Source: Pirellulaceae bacterium
Lineage (GTDB): Bacteria > Planctomycetota > Planctomycetia > Pirellulales > Pirellulaceae
Assembly: GCA_013002105.1 (NCBI GenBank)
Contig: JABDKS010000889.1
Location: 1-11,119, forward strand
DNA: 11,119 nt
Direction: 5' to 3'
The position numbers and the translations under genes are program-made. Below are positions 1 to 6,911 of the stretch, piece after piece; the stretch's first letter is position 1; every line of letters starts with the position of its first letter. Under the pieces are notes generated by a model. The model made no database searches, was not told the origin of the DNA, and was given only the letters and a program-made list of their open reading frames with translations.

Positions 1-889
1 CTTCGGGTGACTGTTCGCGATCGTTCTTGCCGCCCAACTTTCCTTTGCCGCTCTCGGCGCTCATCAAACCGTTGTGCATCCAGTACTTGACCATCGGTTT
101 GTTGTGGCAGCAACTGCTTTGTGCCAGTTCATTTTCGTGGTGGGGGAACATCAAATCCAAACCGCCACCGTGAATGTCAAAGGTGTCGCCCAGGATTTCG
201 TGACTCATTGCCGAGCACTCAATGTGCCAGCCGGGTCGACCTTTTCCCCAGGGACTGTCCCACGCGATCTCACCCTCTTTGGCACTTTTCCACAACGCAA
301 AGTCACCGGGCGATCGTTTTTTGGCAGCAGCGCCGCCGCCTGCCCCTTGCTGATCGTCGACGCTGCGGTTGGAAAGCTGTCCATAGTTAGGATCTTTGTT
401 GACGTCAAAGAACACGTCTGAGTCCACCGCATAGGCAAAGTCTTTCGCTACGAGATCTTGGATAAAGCGAATGATGTGCGGCATGTGGTCGGTCGCACGC
501 GGCAAGTAGTCGATCTGGTTGACACCCAGCTCTTTTAAATTCGACAAGTAGTCGGCGGTCATTTCGACCGCGATCTGGCTCATCGGTATCCCACGTTCCA
601 GACTCTTGTTGATCAGTTTGTCATCGACATCGGTAATGTTGACGACCCATGTCACGTCGTATCCGCTGTAACGCAGATATCGCTTGATGGTGTCAAAGAT
701 CACCGGACCGACCATGTGGCCGATGTGCGATTCGGCATAGACGGTTGGGCCGCACAGGTAGATGCCCACTTTGGGCGACTGGAGTGGTTCAAAGAGTTCT
801 TTGGACTTTGACAGCGTGTTGTACACGCGTATTTCAGGTTGGTTGCTGGTCACAGGGGCTGAACTCGTAGCGGCCGTCGCGGTGCTCAT
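1..889 (-). CDS. cysS: Cysteinyl-tRNA synthetase, N-terminal 296 residues (runs off left edge)
   Basis: Cytoplasmic class I aminoacyl-tRNA synthetase that charges tRNA-Cys with cysteine. The start is the ATG at 887-889, giving an N-terminus [14 protein letters not shown] that is a little longer than usual. The class I HIGH motif is present literally (SHIGHM, residues 54-59), just after LCGPTVY with the first zinc-ligand Cys46. Further on, [16 protein letters not shown] and the FPHHENE stretch supply the remaining zinc ligands (Cys, His, Glu) of the family, and [13 protein letters not shown] is also characteristic. The KMSKS loop is not reached: after the conserved YWMHNG the chain continues with a Gly/Lys-rich stretch ([13 protein letters not shown]) where short bacterial CysS proteins already have KMSKS, so an insertion precedes that loop. 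A second low-complexity insert ([13 protein letters not shown]) sits between the YGQLSNRS and DFALWK blocks. No strong ribosome binding site is visible. The gene stands alone, with a 676-bp gap upstream. Identification is firm; only the C-terminus is missing. Confidence 0.96.
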   Translation of the reverse strand, partial: MSTATAATSSAPVTSNQPEIRVYNTLSKSKELFEPLQSPKVGIYLCGPTVYAESHIGHMVGPVIFDTIKRYLRYSGYDVTWVVNITDVDDKLINKSLERGIPMSQIAVEMTADYLSNLKELGVNQIDYLPRATDHMPHIIRFIQDLVAKDFAYAVDSDVFFDVNKDPNYGQLSNRSVDDQQGAGGGAAAKKRSPGDFALWKSAKEGEIAWDSPWGKGRPGWHIECSAMSHEILGDTFDIHGGGLDLMFPHHENELAQSSCCHNKPMVKYWMHNGLMSAESGKGKLGGKNDREQSPE

Positions 890-981
890 GATCGCGCTCT
901 TCGCATCTATTGATAGTGAAATCGGAAGGATGAAATCTGCCGGCGCGGCCCAAGAAAGCGGGATGGCCAGGCAATGCGGCG

Positions 982-1010
982 ATTATAGGGCGAGATGCCG
1001 ATTGGGCAGA
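982..1010 (-). promoter_or_regulatory. Candidate cysS promoter (perfect -10, poor -35)
   Basis: On the minus strand, 987 to 982 reads TATAAT, a perfect sigma70 -10 hexamer. At 17-bp spacing the -35 hexamer (1010 to 1005) reads TCTGCC, a poor match. Transcription would begin near 975 and leave a leader of about 85 nt before the cysS ATG at 889. The call rests on the -10 and on position upstream of cysS; a chance hit is possible. Confidence 0.3.
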
Positions 1011-1302
1011 GGGCGATTCGCAGAGGCGATTGCCAGCCTTTGGGCGGCCATTGGATGCCAGAAATTGGCTGCAGATCGGGTTTTTACCCCTGAAACACCG
1101 TGGCAGTTGTCATCAAGCGACCGGTGACGTCCTTGTTCCCGGCCAACGTAACCAAATCGGCGGGGAAAGGGGCGGATGGTGGCAGAGGCCAACCAGGGCG
1201 TTGCCCTGGGCCGGCATGCGACGCATTGGATGAGCGATTTCGCGTCCGAATCGTCGTTGCGGATGGATGTTGTGATCGTTCGGCTGTGATGCGACCCACT
1301 GA

Positions 1303-1328
1303 TACTCCCAGGAACTGGTACTCCCAGG
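1303..1328. repeat. 16-bp period direct duplication, 1.6 copies
   Basis: TACTCCCAGG occurs at 1303-1312 and again at 1319-1328, separated by AACTGG, so the period is 16 bp. It lies 20 bp before the 14-bp triplet repeat. Probably a small slippage or duplication product in non-coding DNA. Confidence 0.6.
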
Positions 1329-1348
1329 TAACGTGTGCTTCCCACCAA

Positions 1349-1390
1349 GACGACTGATTAATGACGACTGCTTATTGACGACTGCTTAAC
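1349..1390. repeat. Three tandem 14-bp units, GACGACTGMTTAWY
   Basis: Units are 1349-1362 (GACGACTGATTAAT), 1363-1376 (GACGACTGCTTATT) and 1377-1390 (GACGACTGCTTAAC). They are exactly contiguous with no indel. The first eight bases are invariant and differences fall in the A/T-rich half. A 14-bp period is not a multiple of three and no gene is present, so this is an intergenic minisatellite-like array. A binding-site cluster is possible but unsupported. Confidence 0.85.
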
Positions 1391-1496
1391 GAATCAGGAA
1401 TTAGCCGCCCGGTGAGGCGGTAACAGCATTGTGATTCACTGATCTGCTGTGAATGGTTGTGCGACACGCTGCGTGGCTTCGGCCTTGATCGGCACG

Positions 1497-1530
1497 AAAA
1501 AACCGAAAGCCACACGGGGTGACTTTCGGT
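1497..1530 (-). terminator. Rho-independent terminator of the oxidoreductase gene
   Basis: Read on the minus strand, ACCGAAAG and CTTTCGGT (plus-strand arms 1502-1509 and 1523-1530) form an 8-bp perfect stem. After one mismatch, three more pairs (CAC/GTG) close a small loop. The minus strand continues directly into a run of six T (plus-strand A at 1497-1502, the last paired with the stem). It begins 35 bp beyond the stop codon of the oxidoreductase gene at 1566, the expected place for its terminator. Confidence 0.85.
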
Positions 1531-1565
1531 GTTTCGATTTCAATCACACAGTTTGGTAGGAAGCC

Positions 1566-2996
1566 CTACGAGACGGTCGCCGCTTTGGGGATTTCCCAAC
1601 CTTCGCGGTACTCGCGCTGCACAAATTGATTGACCTCGGAAACATTGGGGCTCATCAGTTTTTCTGCGTCCCATTGGATCCGTTGTCCTTCACCGGCACG
1701 CATCGCAAGGTTGCCGACCAGGATTGTTTCGGTCAGGCGGCCTGCGTAGCCAAAGTTGGACATGGTGCCCGGTTCGTATTCGCCTTTGACCGTGCTGACG
1801 AATTCCCATTTTTGCCGTTGGTCACCGCCACCCTTGAACGGGATACGCGGCAGTGTCTGCTCGGGGACTTGATAGTCCTTGTACTCTTCTTCGGGCAGAA
1901 GGAAGTACTTGGCTCCGTAGTCATCAGGCGAGAAGACGAGCCCCTTGCTGCCGACGATGACCGCGCCGCTGGTTTTGCGACCGCCCTCTTTCTGTTGGGC
2001 GATTCGCTTTTGAAACGACTCGGGCAGTTTGCTGATGACGTCGTCACCGGGTAATTCACCGCCGTCGTACCAGTAGAACTTGCATGCCGGCAGGCCTTCG
2101 CGTTCTGGGAATTCGAACATCAAGGCGGAGCTTGCCGGGTAGGTTTCACCTTCGAAGATACCTGGGTTTTTCACGGCGGTGACCGCGACGGGGTCCCACA
2201 GTTTTAGCGCCATCACGGGCATGTTGGTGGTATGGCACGCCATGTCGCCCAACGCACCGGTGCCAAAGTCGACCCAGCCACGCCAGTTAAACGAATGGTA
2301 TTCACCTTTCTTGAACGGACGCATCGGTGCTGGACCGATCCAAGCGTCCCAATTGAGACCCTCTGGAATCGGGTCTTCGCCGGCGGGGCGGCCCTTGCCT
2401 TGTGGCCAAACAGGACGGTTGGACCAGATGTGAACTTCGGTCACGTCACCCACGGCGCCGCTTTGAATCACTTCGACCGCTTCGCGCAAGCCGTTCTCGG
2501 AGGTGCCTTGGTTGCCCATTTGTGTGACGACACCGGTTTCGGCGGCGGTCTCGCGCATCATCCGGGCTTCACGAATCGACCAGGTCAACGGTTTTTGACA
2601 GTAAACATGTTTGCCCATTTGCATCGCACGGATCGCCGCTGCGGCGTGCGTATGGTCGGGCGTGCTGACGGTGACAATGTCGACTTTGTCTCCGAGTTGA
2701 TCCAGCATTTCACGAAAATCGCTGTATCGTTGTGCGTCAGGAAATTCACGTCCCTTTTTGGTCAACGTGCCATTGTCGATGTCGCAAAGACCGACGATCG
2801 ATACTCCGTGTTCGCTGATGTGCGATGTGTCGCTGCCACCTTTACCGCCGACACCGATGCAAGCTGCGCTGAGGCCTTGCAATGCCGAATCCTGGGCGCG
2901 AAGATTCGCGCTCGTTCCGGCCCAGTAACCAACGCCGACAGCACCGATCGCTGCAGATTGACCGATGAATTTTCGGCGAGATGTTTTTCGTGACAT
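1566..2996 (-). CDS. Tat-exported Gfo/Idh/MocA-family oxidoreductase (476 aa)
   Basis: NAD(P)-dependent oxidoreductase of the Gfo/Idh/MocA family, predicted to act outside the cytoplasm; such enzymes usually act on sugars, inositols or their derivatives, but the substrate cannot be told here. The start ATG at 2994-2996 is chosen because AAGGA lies six bases upstream and because it begins directly with a twin-arginine signal: SRRKFIG at residues 6-12, then a hydrophobic Ala/Gly-rich stretch, with likely cleavage after residue 34 (LRA|QDS). The open frame extends 42 codons further upstream, but only through a tandem repeat. A Rossmann nucleotide-binding motif follows (IGVGGKGG, residues 47-54). 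The family's lysine motif appears as CQKPL with Lys135, after PDHTH. A probable active-site histidine is in GDMACHTTN. Length and the C-terminal half (PEGLNWDAWIGPAP, FNWRGW) fit the exported planctomycete/verrucomicrobial type. It is monocistronic, with a terminator 35 bp downstream. Confidence 0.93.
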   Translation of the reverse strand: MSRKTSRRKFIGQSAAIGAVGVGYWAGTSANLRAQDSALQGLSAACIGVGGKGGSDTSHISEHGVSIVGLCDIDNGTLTKKGREFPDAQRYSDFREMLDQLGDKVDIVTVSTPDHTHAAAAIRAMQMGKHVYCQKPLTWSIREARMMRETAAETGVVTQMGNQGTSENGLREAVEVIQSGAVGDVTEVHIWSNRPVWPQGKGRPAGEDPIPEGLNWDAWIGPAPMRPFKKGEYHSFNWRGWVDFGTGALGDMACHTTNMPVMALKLWDPVAVTAVKNPGIFEGETYPASSALMFEFPEREGLPACKFYWYDGGELPGDDVISKLPESFQKRIAQQKEGGRKTSGAVIVGSKGLVFSPDDYGAKYFLLPEEEYKDYQVPEQTLPRIPFKGGGDQRQKWEFVSTVKGEYEPGTMSNFGYAGRLTETILVGNLAMRAGEGQRIQWDAEKLMSPNVSEVNQFVQREYREGWEIPKAATVS

Positions 2997-3002
2997 GCAT
3001 AT

Positions 3003-3007
3003 TCCTT
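3003..3007 (-). promoter_or_regulatory. Ribosome binding site of the oxidoreductase gene
   Basis: The minus strand reads AAGGA six bases before the ATG at 2996. It is the clearest Shine-Dalgarno match in the window and decides the start codon against the longer open frame. Confidence 0.75.
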
Positions 3008-3030
3008 GTAAGGGATGAAGGGTGGGTGGG

Positions 3031-3095
3031 AGCAAAGTTCCAAAGCACAAAGTTCCAAAGCACAAAGTTCCGAAGCACAAAGTTCGCCAGCACAA
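3031..3095. repeat. 15-bp tandem repeat, four units plus a partial, CACAAAGTTCCAAAG
   Basis: Units: 3031-3045 (AGCAAAGTTCCAAAG), 3046-3060 (CACAAAGTTCCAAAG), 3061-3075 (CACAAAGTTCCGAAG), 3076-3090 (CACAAAGTTCGCCAG), then CACAA at 3091-3095. No indels; similarity decays toward the distal end. It lies 34 bp upstream of the oxidoreductase start, probably within that gene's 5' leader. Because 15 is a multiple of three, it keeps an upstream frame open on the minus strand (a CFGTL pentapeptide repeat). That frame is not thought to be translated, since the Tat signal starts downstream. Confidence 0.9.
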
Positions 3096-3251
3096 TGCGG
3101 CGGGGTGCCCGGCACCTATCAATCCCGGTTTTGATTCCGGTCCTGATCAAGGCGCGCCGGTGGTAACAGTCGTGGTAAGTCTGCCGGCAGTTGCGTGTGA
3201 CGGAAAAAATCTGGTTTGCATCGATTGGTCCGTCGCGAGGAACCTGCAGTC

Positions 3252-3286
3252 AAAATACCAAGCGGGGAATCGAAAAACAACGATTC
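3252..3286 (-). promoter_or_regulatory. Candidate promoter of the oxidoreductase gene with inverted repeat around the -35
   Basis: On the minus strand, TTGTTT (3280 to 3275) is followed after exactly 17 bp by TATTTT (3257 to 3252), with TGG just before it, an extended -10 pattern. An inverted repeat GAATCG (3267-3272) and CGATTC (3281-3286) with an 8-nt gap encloses the -35, as an operator might. The leader would be about 250 nt and include the 15-bp tandem repeat. Each hexamer is imperfect, so this is a weak prediction. Confidence 0.3.
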
Positions 3287-3614
3287 GGACCGCCGGCATC
3301 GGGGAATAACGACAGATTGCGTGCCATAGCGGCCCCGCCGGCGTAGGGGCGGCCGCGATCACTGGATCAAAGCCTCAGCCAACAGGTGACACTTGGTTTC
3401 AAGCCGCAATTTCGAGGGCGACAAAGTGGTCTTTGATTGCCAGTTCTGCGGACAACGCTTAATCTGTTGCTTGTCGGTTTCCATACTACAGATCCGTCGA
3501 AGCCACCCACACGGTCCGTTCCCCCGATGTCGACCTGGACCACGGCATCGCGAGGTCACTGACCACAGTGGATCACGACCATCCCATCCCCAACGCTTAC
3601 CCTCCGCCGAGATC

Positions 3615-4937
3615 ATGATTCGATTTTTTCAGCCGTTTGCACTGTTTACCGCGTTGATCGTGTTGGCCAGCCTGGGTTGCGATCGAAAAGTCGCCGAGAA
3701 AGTCAATCCGCCGGTTGCATCCGAGTCCGCGCCCACGGTTGCACCCGTTGAGGCCGACGATCCCGCCGCGGTCAAAGCGCTGGAGGAGGCGGGTTATGTG
3801 CTGACCAAGAACAGCGATGGCAACGTTGTCGAACTTTCGATCTCTGCCGATAGCGATATCTCCGACACCTTCGAGCACTTGTCGGGACTACCCAATGTCA
3901 AGGTCGCTCGGTTTACGGGACCGGGACTTGACGACAAAGGAATGGAAGCGCTTGAGTCAATGACTCAATTGACGCGATTGGATCTGACCGATTCGGCGAT
4001 TAGCGACAAGACGCTTCAGTACGTTGGCAAGCTGCCTAATTTGGAAGCGTTGTTTTTGCGTCGCGCGGGAGTCAACGACGAAGCACTTGGGGAACTGGCG
4101 GGACTGAAAAAACTGCGCGCCATCGATTTGCGCAACAGCAACATCAGCGACGCCGGAATGGACCACTTGGCCAAGATCAAAACGCTGGCCGATATTCAGC
4201 TCGAAAAATCCAAGGTTACCGACAGCGGAATTGCGAAGTTGGCAGGGTTGCCATTGAAATCGCTGAACGCGAATTACTGCACGTCGATCAGCAACGAATC
4301 GATGGCAGTGTTCGCAGGTATGCCAACCTTGGAACAGTTGCAATTGGACTACACCAAGATCAATGACAAGGGGATGGCCAATTTGGCCAAGTTGTCCAAA
4401 CTCAAACGTCTACGCATTCGGGGCACGGATGTCACTGGTGACGGTCTAGCACATGTCTCGGGTGCAAAGAATCTTGCACGTTTGGAGTTGCGTGACACGT
4501 CGCTGGACGACAAGGGTGTCGAGGTGATTTCAAAGCTTCCCAATGTGACCTATCTGGATCTGGCGGAGTGCCGATTGGTCAGCCCCGAAGGAATGAAACC
4601 GATCGGAAAACTAACCGGTTTGACGACGCTGGGGTTTTGGGAGACAAAGCTGGACGATGACGCGCTCAGTGCGATGGGCGATTTGGTGAACTTACAGGAG
4701 CTGGATCTGAAAGCGACGTCGATCACCGACGAGTCGATTGAAACGCTGAAGAAGTTCAAAAATTTGAAAAAGCTAAACGTCGCGGGAACCCAGTTGAGCG
4801 ACGATAGTTTTCGCGAACTGGGCAAGTTGCCATCGCTTGTGTTTTTGAATGTTGCCAACACCAGCATCGGCTTTGATGTGATCGATGAACTAGCCGAATC
4901 TCGCAAAGATTTACAAGTCAAGGAATTCGAGAACTAA
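3615..4937 (+). CDS. Leucine-rich-repeat lipoprotein (440 aa)
   Basis: Envelope-anchored leucine-rich-repeat protein, probably a binding or scaffold protein in the periplasm; the ligand is unknown. I chose the ATG at 3615 because it starts directly with a lipoprotein signal: MIRFF, a hydrophobic core, then LASLGC with the lipidation Cys22 (Ser rather than Leu at -3, so slightly atypical). A Pro/Glu/Ala-rich linker (about residues 23-55) follows. From residue 92 to about 428 there are roughly 14 near-perfect repeats of 24 residues of the form LxxLxxLxLxxTxIxDxGLxxLxx, for example LPNLEALFLRRAGVNDEALG and FKNLKKLNVAGTQLSDDSF. One or two repeats have a single extra residue. The 'D-x-G/A-hydrophobic' helix caps are typical of the LRR proteins abundant in planctomycetes. 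There is no kinase or other catalytic domain. No Shine-Dalgarno site is evident, and the gene stands alone. Confidence 0.9.
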   Translation: MIRFFQPFALFTALIVLASLGCDRKVAEKVNPPVASESAPTVAPVEADDPAAVKALEEAGYVLTKNSDGNVVELSISADSDISDTFEHLSGLPNVKVARFTGPGLDDKGMEALESMTQLTRLDLTDSAISDKTLQYVGKLPNLEALFLRRAGVNDEALGELAGLKKLRAIDLRNSNISDAGMDHLAKIKTLADIQLEKSKVTDSGIAKLAGLPLKSLNANYCTSISNESMAVFAGMPTLEQLQLDYTKINDKGMANLAKLSKLKRLRIRGTDVTGDGLAHVSGAKNLARLELRDTSLDDKGVEVISKLPNVTYLDLAECRLVSPEGMKPIGKLTGLTTLGFWETKLDDDALSAMGDLVNLQELDLKATSITDESIETLKKFKNLKKLNVAGTQLSDDSFRELGKLPSLVFLNVANTSIGFDVIDELAESRKDLQVKEFEN

Positions 4938-4974
4938 CTACGGATGGGTGAGCCGATGGGGCGAGTGTGGGGGC

Positions 4975-5066
4975 CCGTGTGAATAACTCCGTGTGAATAA
5001 CTCCGTGTGAATAACTCCGTGTCAATCACCCGTGCGAATGACCCTTTTGAATCACCCCGCGTGAAC
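4975..5066. repeat. 14-bp tandem repeat (three perfect units) decaying into 13-bp degenerate units
   Basis: CCGTGTGAATAACT is repeated perfectly three times at 4975-4988, 4989-5002 and 5003-5016. It then continues as shorter diverged units at 5017-5029 (CCGTGTCAATCAC), 5030-5042 (CCGTGCGAATGAC), 5043-5055 (CCTTTTGAATCAC) and a partial unit at 5056-5066 (CCCGCGTGAAC). It lies between the convergent ends of the LRR gene and ispF, 38 bp after the LRR stop. The gradient from perfect to diverged units suggests an older array with recent re-expansion at its left end. Confidence 0.9.
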
Positions 5067-5202
5067 ATCGATTGTTTCCCGCGTCGGCGGCGACCGTGTG
5101 TCTCGTTTTTTTTGGCCGGGACCTGTCCTGGCGCGACGCTGCCGGGATCTGCCCTGCTCTGTCCCGATCGGCGGTTTTTCATTGCCCAACTTTTGGGTCG
5201 GC

Positions 5203-5715
5203 TCAAGAGAGGGAATCGTTGTTCGTTTTGTGTAAGAGGACGACGACACGAGCCGAGATGGCTTCGGCGTTGCCGATCGGGCCGACACCCTCGCCTGTCT
5301 TGGCTTTGATGCTGATTCGATCGACCGGCGTGTCGATCAACTGCGAGACCGCTTTTCGCATTGACTCAATATGCGGTGCCATTTTGGGGTGTTCGGCAAG
5401 AATGACACAGTCGATGTTGACGACGTCCATGTGATGTCGACGAATCCGCCGAACCGCTTCGGCCACAAAATCGGCACTGTCACGATTTCGATTTTCTGGA
5501 TCGTTGTTGGGAAATAGTCTTCCGATGTCGGCTTCGGCAACCGCACCGAGCAACGCGTCGGTAATCGCATGCAGCAATACATCTGCATCGCTGTGACCGA
5601 TCGCGTGGACTTCGGCAGGAATCTCGATACCGCCGATTCGCAGCGGTCCACCGTTTCCGAATCGATGCGAGTCGTATCCCAAGCCGATTCGAATCGGCGG
5701 CAAAGTATCAGTCAT
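5203..5715 (-). CDS. ispF: 2-C-methyl-D-erythritol 2,4-cyclodiphosphate synthase (170 aa)
   Basis: Cytoplasmic MEP-pathway enzyme (EC 4.6.1.12) that converts 4-diphosphocytidyl-methylerythritol 2-phosphate to the 2,4-cyclodiphosphate with release of CMP, on the route to isopentenyl diphosphate. Full length for the family (usually about 155-170 residues). Seen directly: RIGLGYDSHRF near the N-terminus with metal ligands Asp15 and His17; HAIGHSDADVLLHAITDALLG with the third metal ligand His49; ADIGRLFPNNDPEN; and the C-terminal KAKTGEGVGPIG block, where most homologues have a KATTxExLGFxG pattern, so the loop is slightly variant. The start is the ATG at 5713-5715, with no strong ribosome binding site. 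The gene is a single unit facing away from the ABC transporter gene and convergent with the LRR gene. Downstream, CCCAA-CTT-TTGGG at 5185-5197 makes a small hairpin without a T tract. Confidence 0.96.
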   Translation of the reverse strand: MTDTLPPIRIGLGYDSHRFGNGGPLRIGGIEIPAEVHAIGHSDADVLLHAITDALLGAVAEADIGRLFPNNDPENRNRDSADFVAEAVRRIRRHHMDVVNIDCVILAEHPKMAPHIESMRKAVSQLIDTPVDRISIKAKTGEGVGPIGNAEAISARVVVLLHKTNNDSLS

Positions 5716-5838
5716 GCTTTGTTCTGCGCTGTTCCGGCGTTACAACTACGATCCGCTGGGCAGGGGATGCTCACCCGTCGCTCCCAGTGGAAAACTCTCT
5801 GATTGAGTTCGGGATCACCAACGTGTGGGGACCCCGAC

Positions 5839-5866
5839 TACGATTAATCTCAATCGTACCTATAAT
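5839..5866 (+). promoter_or_regulatory. Promoter of the ABC ATPase gene with 20-bp inverted repeat at the -35
   Basis: TATAAT at 5861-5866 is a perfect -10 hexamer, 38 bp before the ATG at 5904, giving a leader of roughly 30 nt. The -35 at 17-bp spacing (5838-5843, CTACGA) is poor. The -35/spacer region is occupied by a perfect inverted repeat, TACGATT (5839-5845) and AATCGTA (5852-5858) with a 6-nt gap, ending two bases before the -10. A regulated promoter, with the inverted repeat binding a dimeric activator or repressor, would fit, but the protein is unknown. Confidence 0.5.
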
Positions 5867-5903
5867 CGGACGCGGATGTCAGCGACCGCCAGCCCCATCG
5901 ATC

Positions 5904-6911
5904 ATGTCACTTATCAAAGTCCGCGACCTGACCAAGTCCTACCGTGTTTACAAAAAACGCGAAGGTTTGGGTGAGAGTATTCGCGGCTTATTCCATCGAG
6001 AGTACAGTGACGTCCAGGCCGTCCGTGGCATTGATTTGGATGTTCAGCAAAGTGAGTTCGTTGCCTTCCTGGGTCCCAACGGCGCTGGAAAGACAACCAC
6101 ACTGAAATTACTGAGCGGTGTGATCAATCCGACCAGCGGCACCGCAGAAGTGATGGGGTTCGTCCCCTGGCAACGCAAGAATGAATATCGCCGTCGGTTC
6201 GCGTTGGTGATGGGGCAAAAGAACCAGCTCTGGTGGGATTTACCGGCACAAGAGTCTTATCGGCTGCATCAACAGATCTATGGCATTCCCGCCGACCAAT
6301 TTCGATCGACGATGGATGAGTTGACCGACTTGCTGGATGTAGGACGTTTGCTCGGACAACCGGTACGCGAGTTGTCGTTGGGTGAGCGAATGAAGATGGA
6401 GTTGATTGCTGCGTTGTTGCACAGCCCAGACGTATTGTTCTTGGATGAGCCGACCATCGGTTTGGATGTCATTGCCCAGCACAATATCCAACAATTCTTG
6501 CGCTACTATCAAGAGAAGCGTAAGATCACGATCCTGTTGACCAGCCACTATATGAAAGACGTTGCCGCGTTGTGCAAACGCGTGGTCATCATCGCTCGCG
6601 GGCAAATCGAATACGACGGATCCCTGGCTGGGATTATCGACAAATTCTCTGGTGACAAGATCATCACGCTGCAGTTTGCAGAAGGCCACCGTCCGTCGAT
6701 GGCCGGCTTTGGAAAAGTGTTAGACGAGAACTGGCCCAAAGTGCGAATTCGCGTTCGACGTGCGGACGTGCCCAAGGTGTTGACCGAAACGTTGCGCGAT
6801 CACCCAATCGCCGATGTTTCGGTGGAGGACCCACCACTGGAAGACGTCATTGCGGAATTGTTTCGCGAGTCGAGCGAGAAAGCGGTTGCCGCTGCCGAAT
6901 CGATCGGGTGA
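5904..6911 (+). CDS. ABC-2-type transporter ATP-binding protein (335 aa)
   Basis: Cytoplasmic nucleotide-binding subunit of an ABC-2-type exporter, resembling the ATPase group (COG4586-like) whose N-terminus carries an extra YRVYKKREGL...SIRGLFHREY segment before the usual core. Motifs in order: Walker A GPNGAGKTT (57-65), Q-loop with Gln105 in VMGQKNQLWW, signature LSLGE (157-161), Walker B VLFLDE (177-182), D-loop GLD and H-loop His215 in LLTSHY. All catalytic residues are present, so an active ATPase is expected. The C-terminal 110 residues form the accessory domain of this subfamily. The ATG at 5904 is preferred over upstream in-frame codons because MSLIKVRDLTKSY is the normal family start and lies below the TATAAT at 5861. 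Relatives normally sit next to two permease genes; none is here, as the next gene encodes a DUF1559 protein. The substrate is unknown. Confidence 0.92.
   Translation: MSLIKVRDLTKSYRVYKKREGLGESIRGLFHREYSDVQAVRGIDLDVQQSEFVAFLGPNGAGKTTTLKLLSGVINPTSGTAEVMGFVPWQRKNEYRRRFALVMGQKNQLWWDLPAQESYRLHQQIYGIPADQFRSTMDELTDLLDVGRLLGQPVRELSLGERMKMELIAALLHSPDVLFLDEPTIGLDVIAQHNIQQFLRYYQEKRKITILLTSHYMKDVAALCKRVVIIARGQIEYDGSLAGIIDKFSGDKIITLQFAEGHRPSMAGFGKVLDENWPKVRIRVRRADVPKVLTETLRDHPIADVSVEDPPLEDVIAELFRESSEKAVAAAESIG

Larger units (their letters stand above)
890..1496. other. Non-coding interval between cysS and the oxidoreductase gene
   Basis: I see no convincing gene here. Short open frames exist on both strands but none has a recognisable protein motif, a good start or a codon pattern like the neighbours. 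Visible structure: a perfect hairpin at 1193-1209 (CCAGGGC-GTT-GCCCTGG), which an outer GGC/GCC pair extends; a 16-bp duplication at 1303-1328; three 14-bp tandem units at 1349-1390; and a hairpin at 1401-1423 (stem GCCGCC/GGCGGT). The hairpin near 1200 is not followed by a T tract on either strand, so it is not a standard terminator. It may be a fragment of a dispersed genomic repeat, but that cannot be shown from one copy. Confidence 0.5.
2997..3614. other. Divergent intergenic region between oxidoreductase and LRR genes
   Basis: No gene is supported in these 618 bases. Besides the ribosome binding site, the 15-bp tandem repeat and the candidate promoter, a GC-rich stem-loop lies at 3329-3356 (GCGGCCCC pairing with GGGG and CCGC, with a 3-nt bulge) and no T tract after it. 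The segment 3393-3614 is open in the frame of the downstream LRR gene, but its translation (Cys/Arg/His-rich) does not look like coding sequence. I see nothing else in 3360-3614. Confidence 0.5.

Noticed and set aside
762..1348. Overlapping open frames of about 120 codons on both strands in the cysS upstream gap
   Set aside because: No motifs, poor starts and a composition unlike the neighbouring genes; one overlaps the cysS start region.
2232..2993. 253-codon plus-strand open frame opposite the oxidoreductase gene
   Set aside because: It is antisense to a clearly conserved gene, has no recognisable domain and arises from codon bias of the real gene.
5080..5113. Possible plus-strand terminator of the LRR gene ending in a run of eight T (5106-5113)
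   Set aside because: The only preceding stem I find is a 4-bp GTCG/CGAC pairing, separated from the T run by about ten bases.
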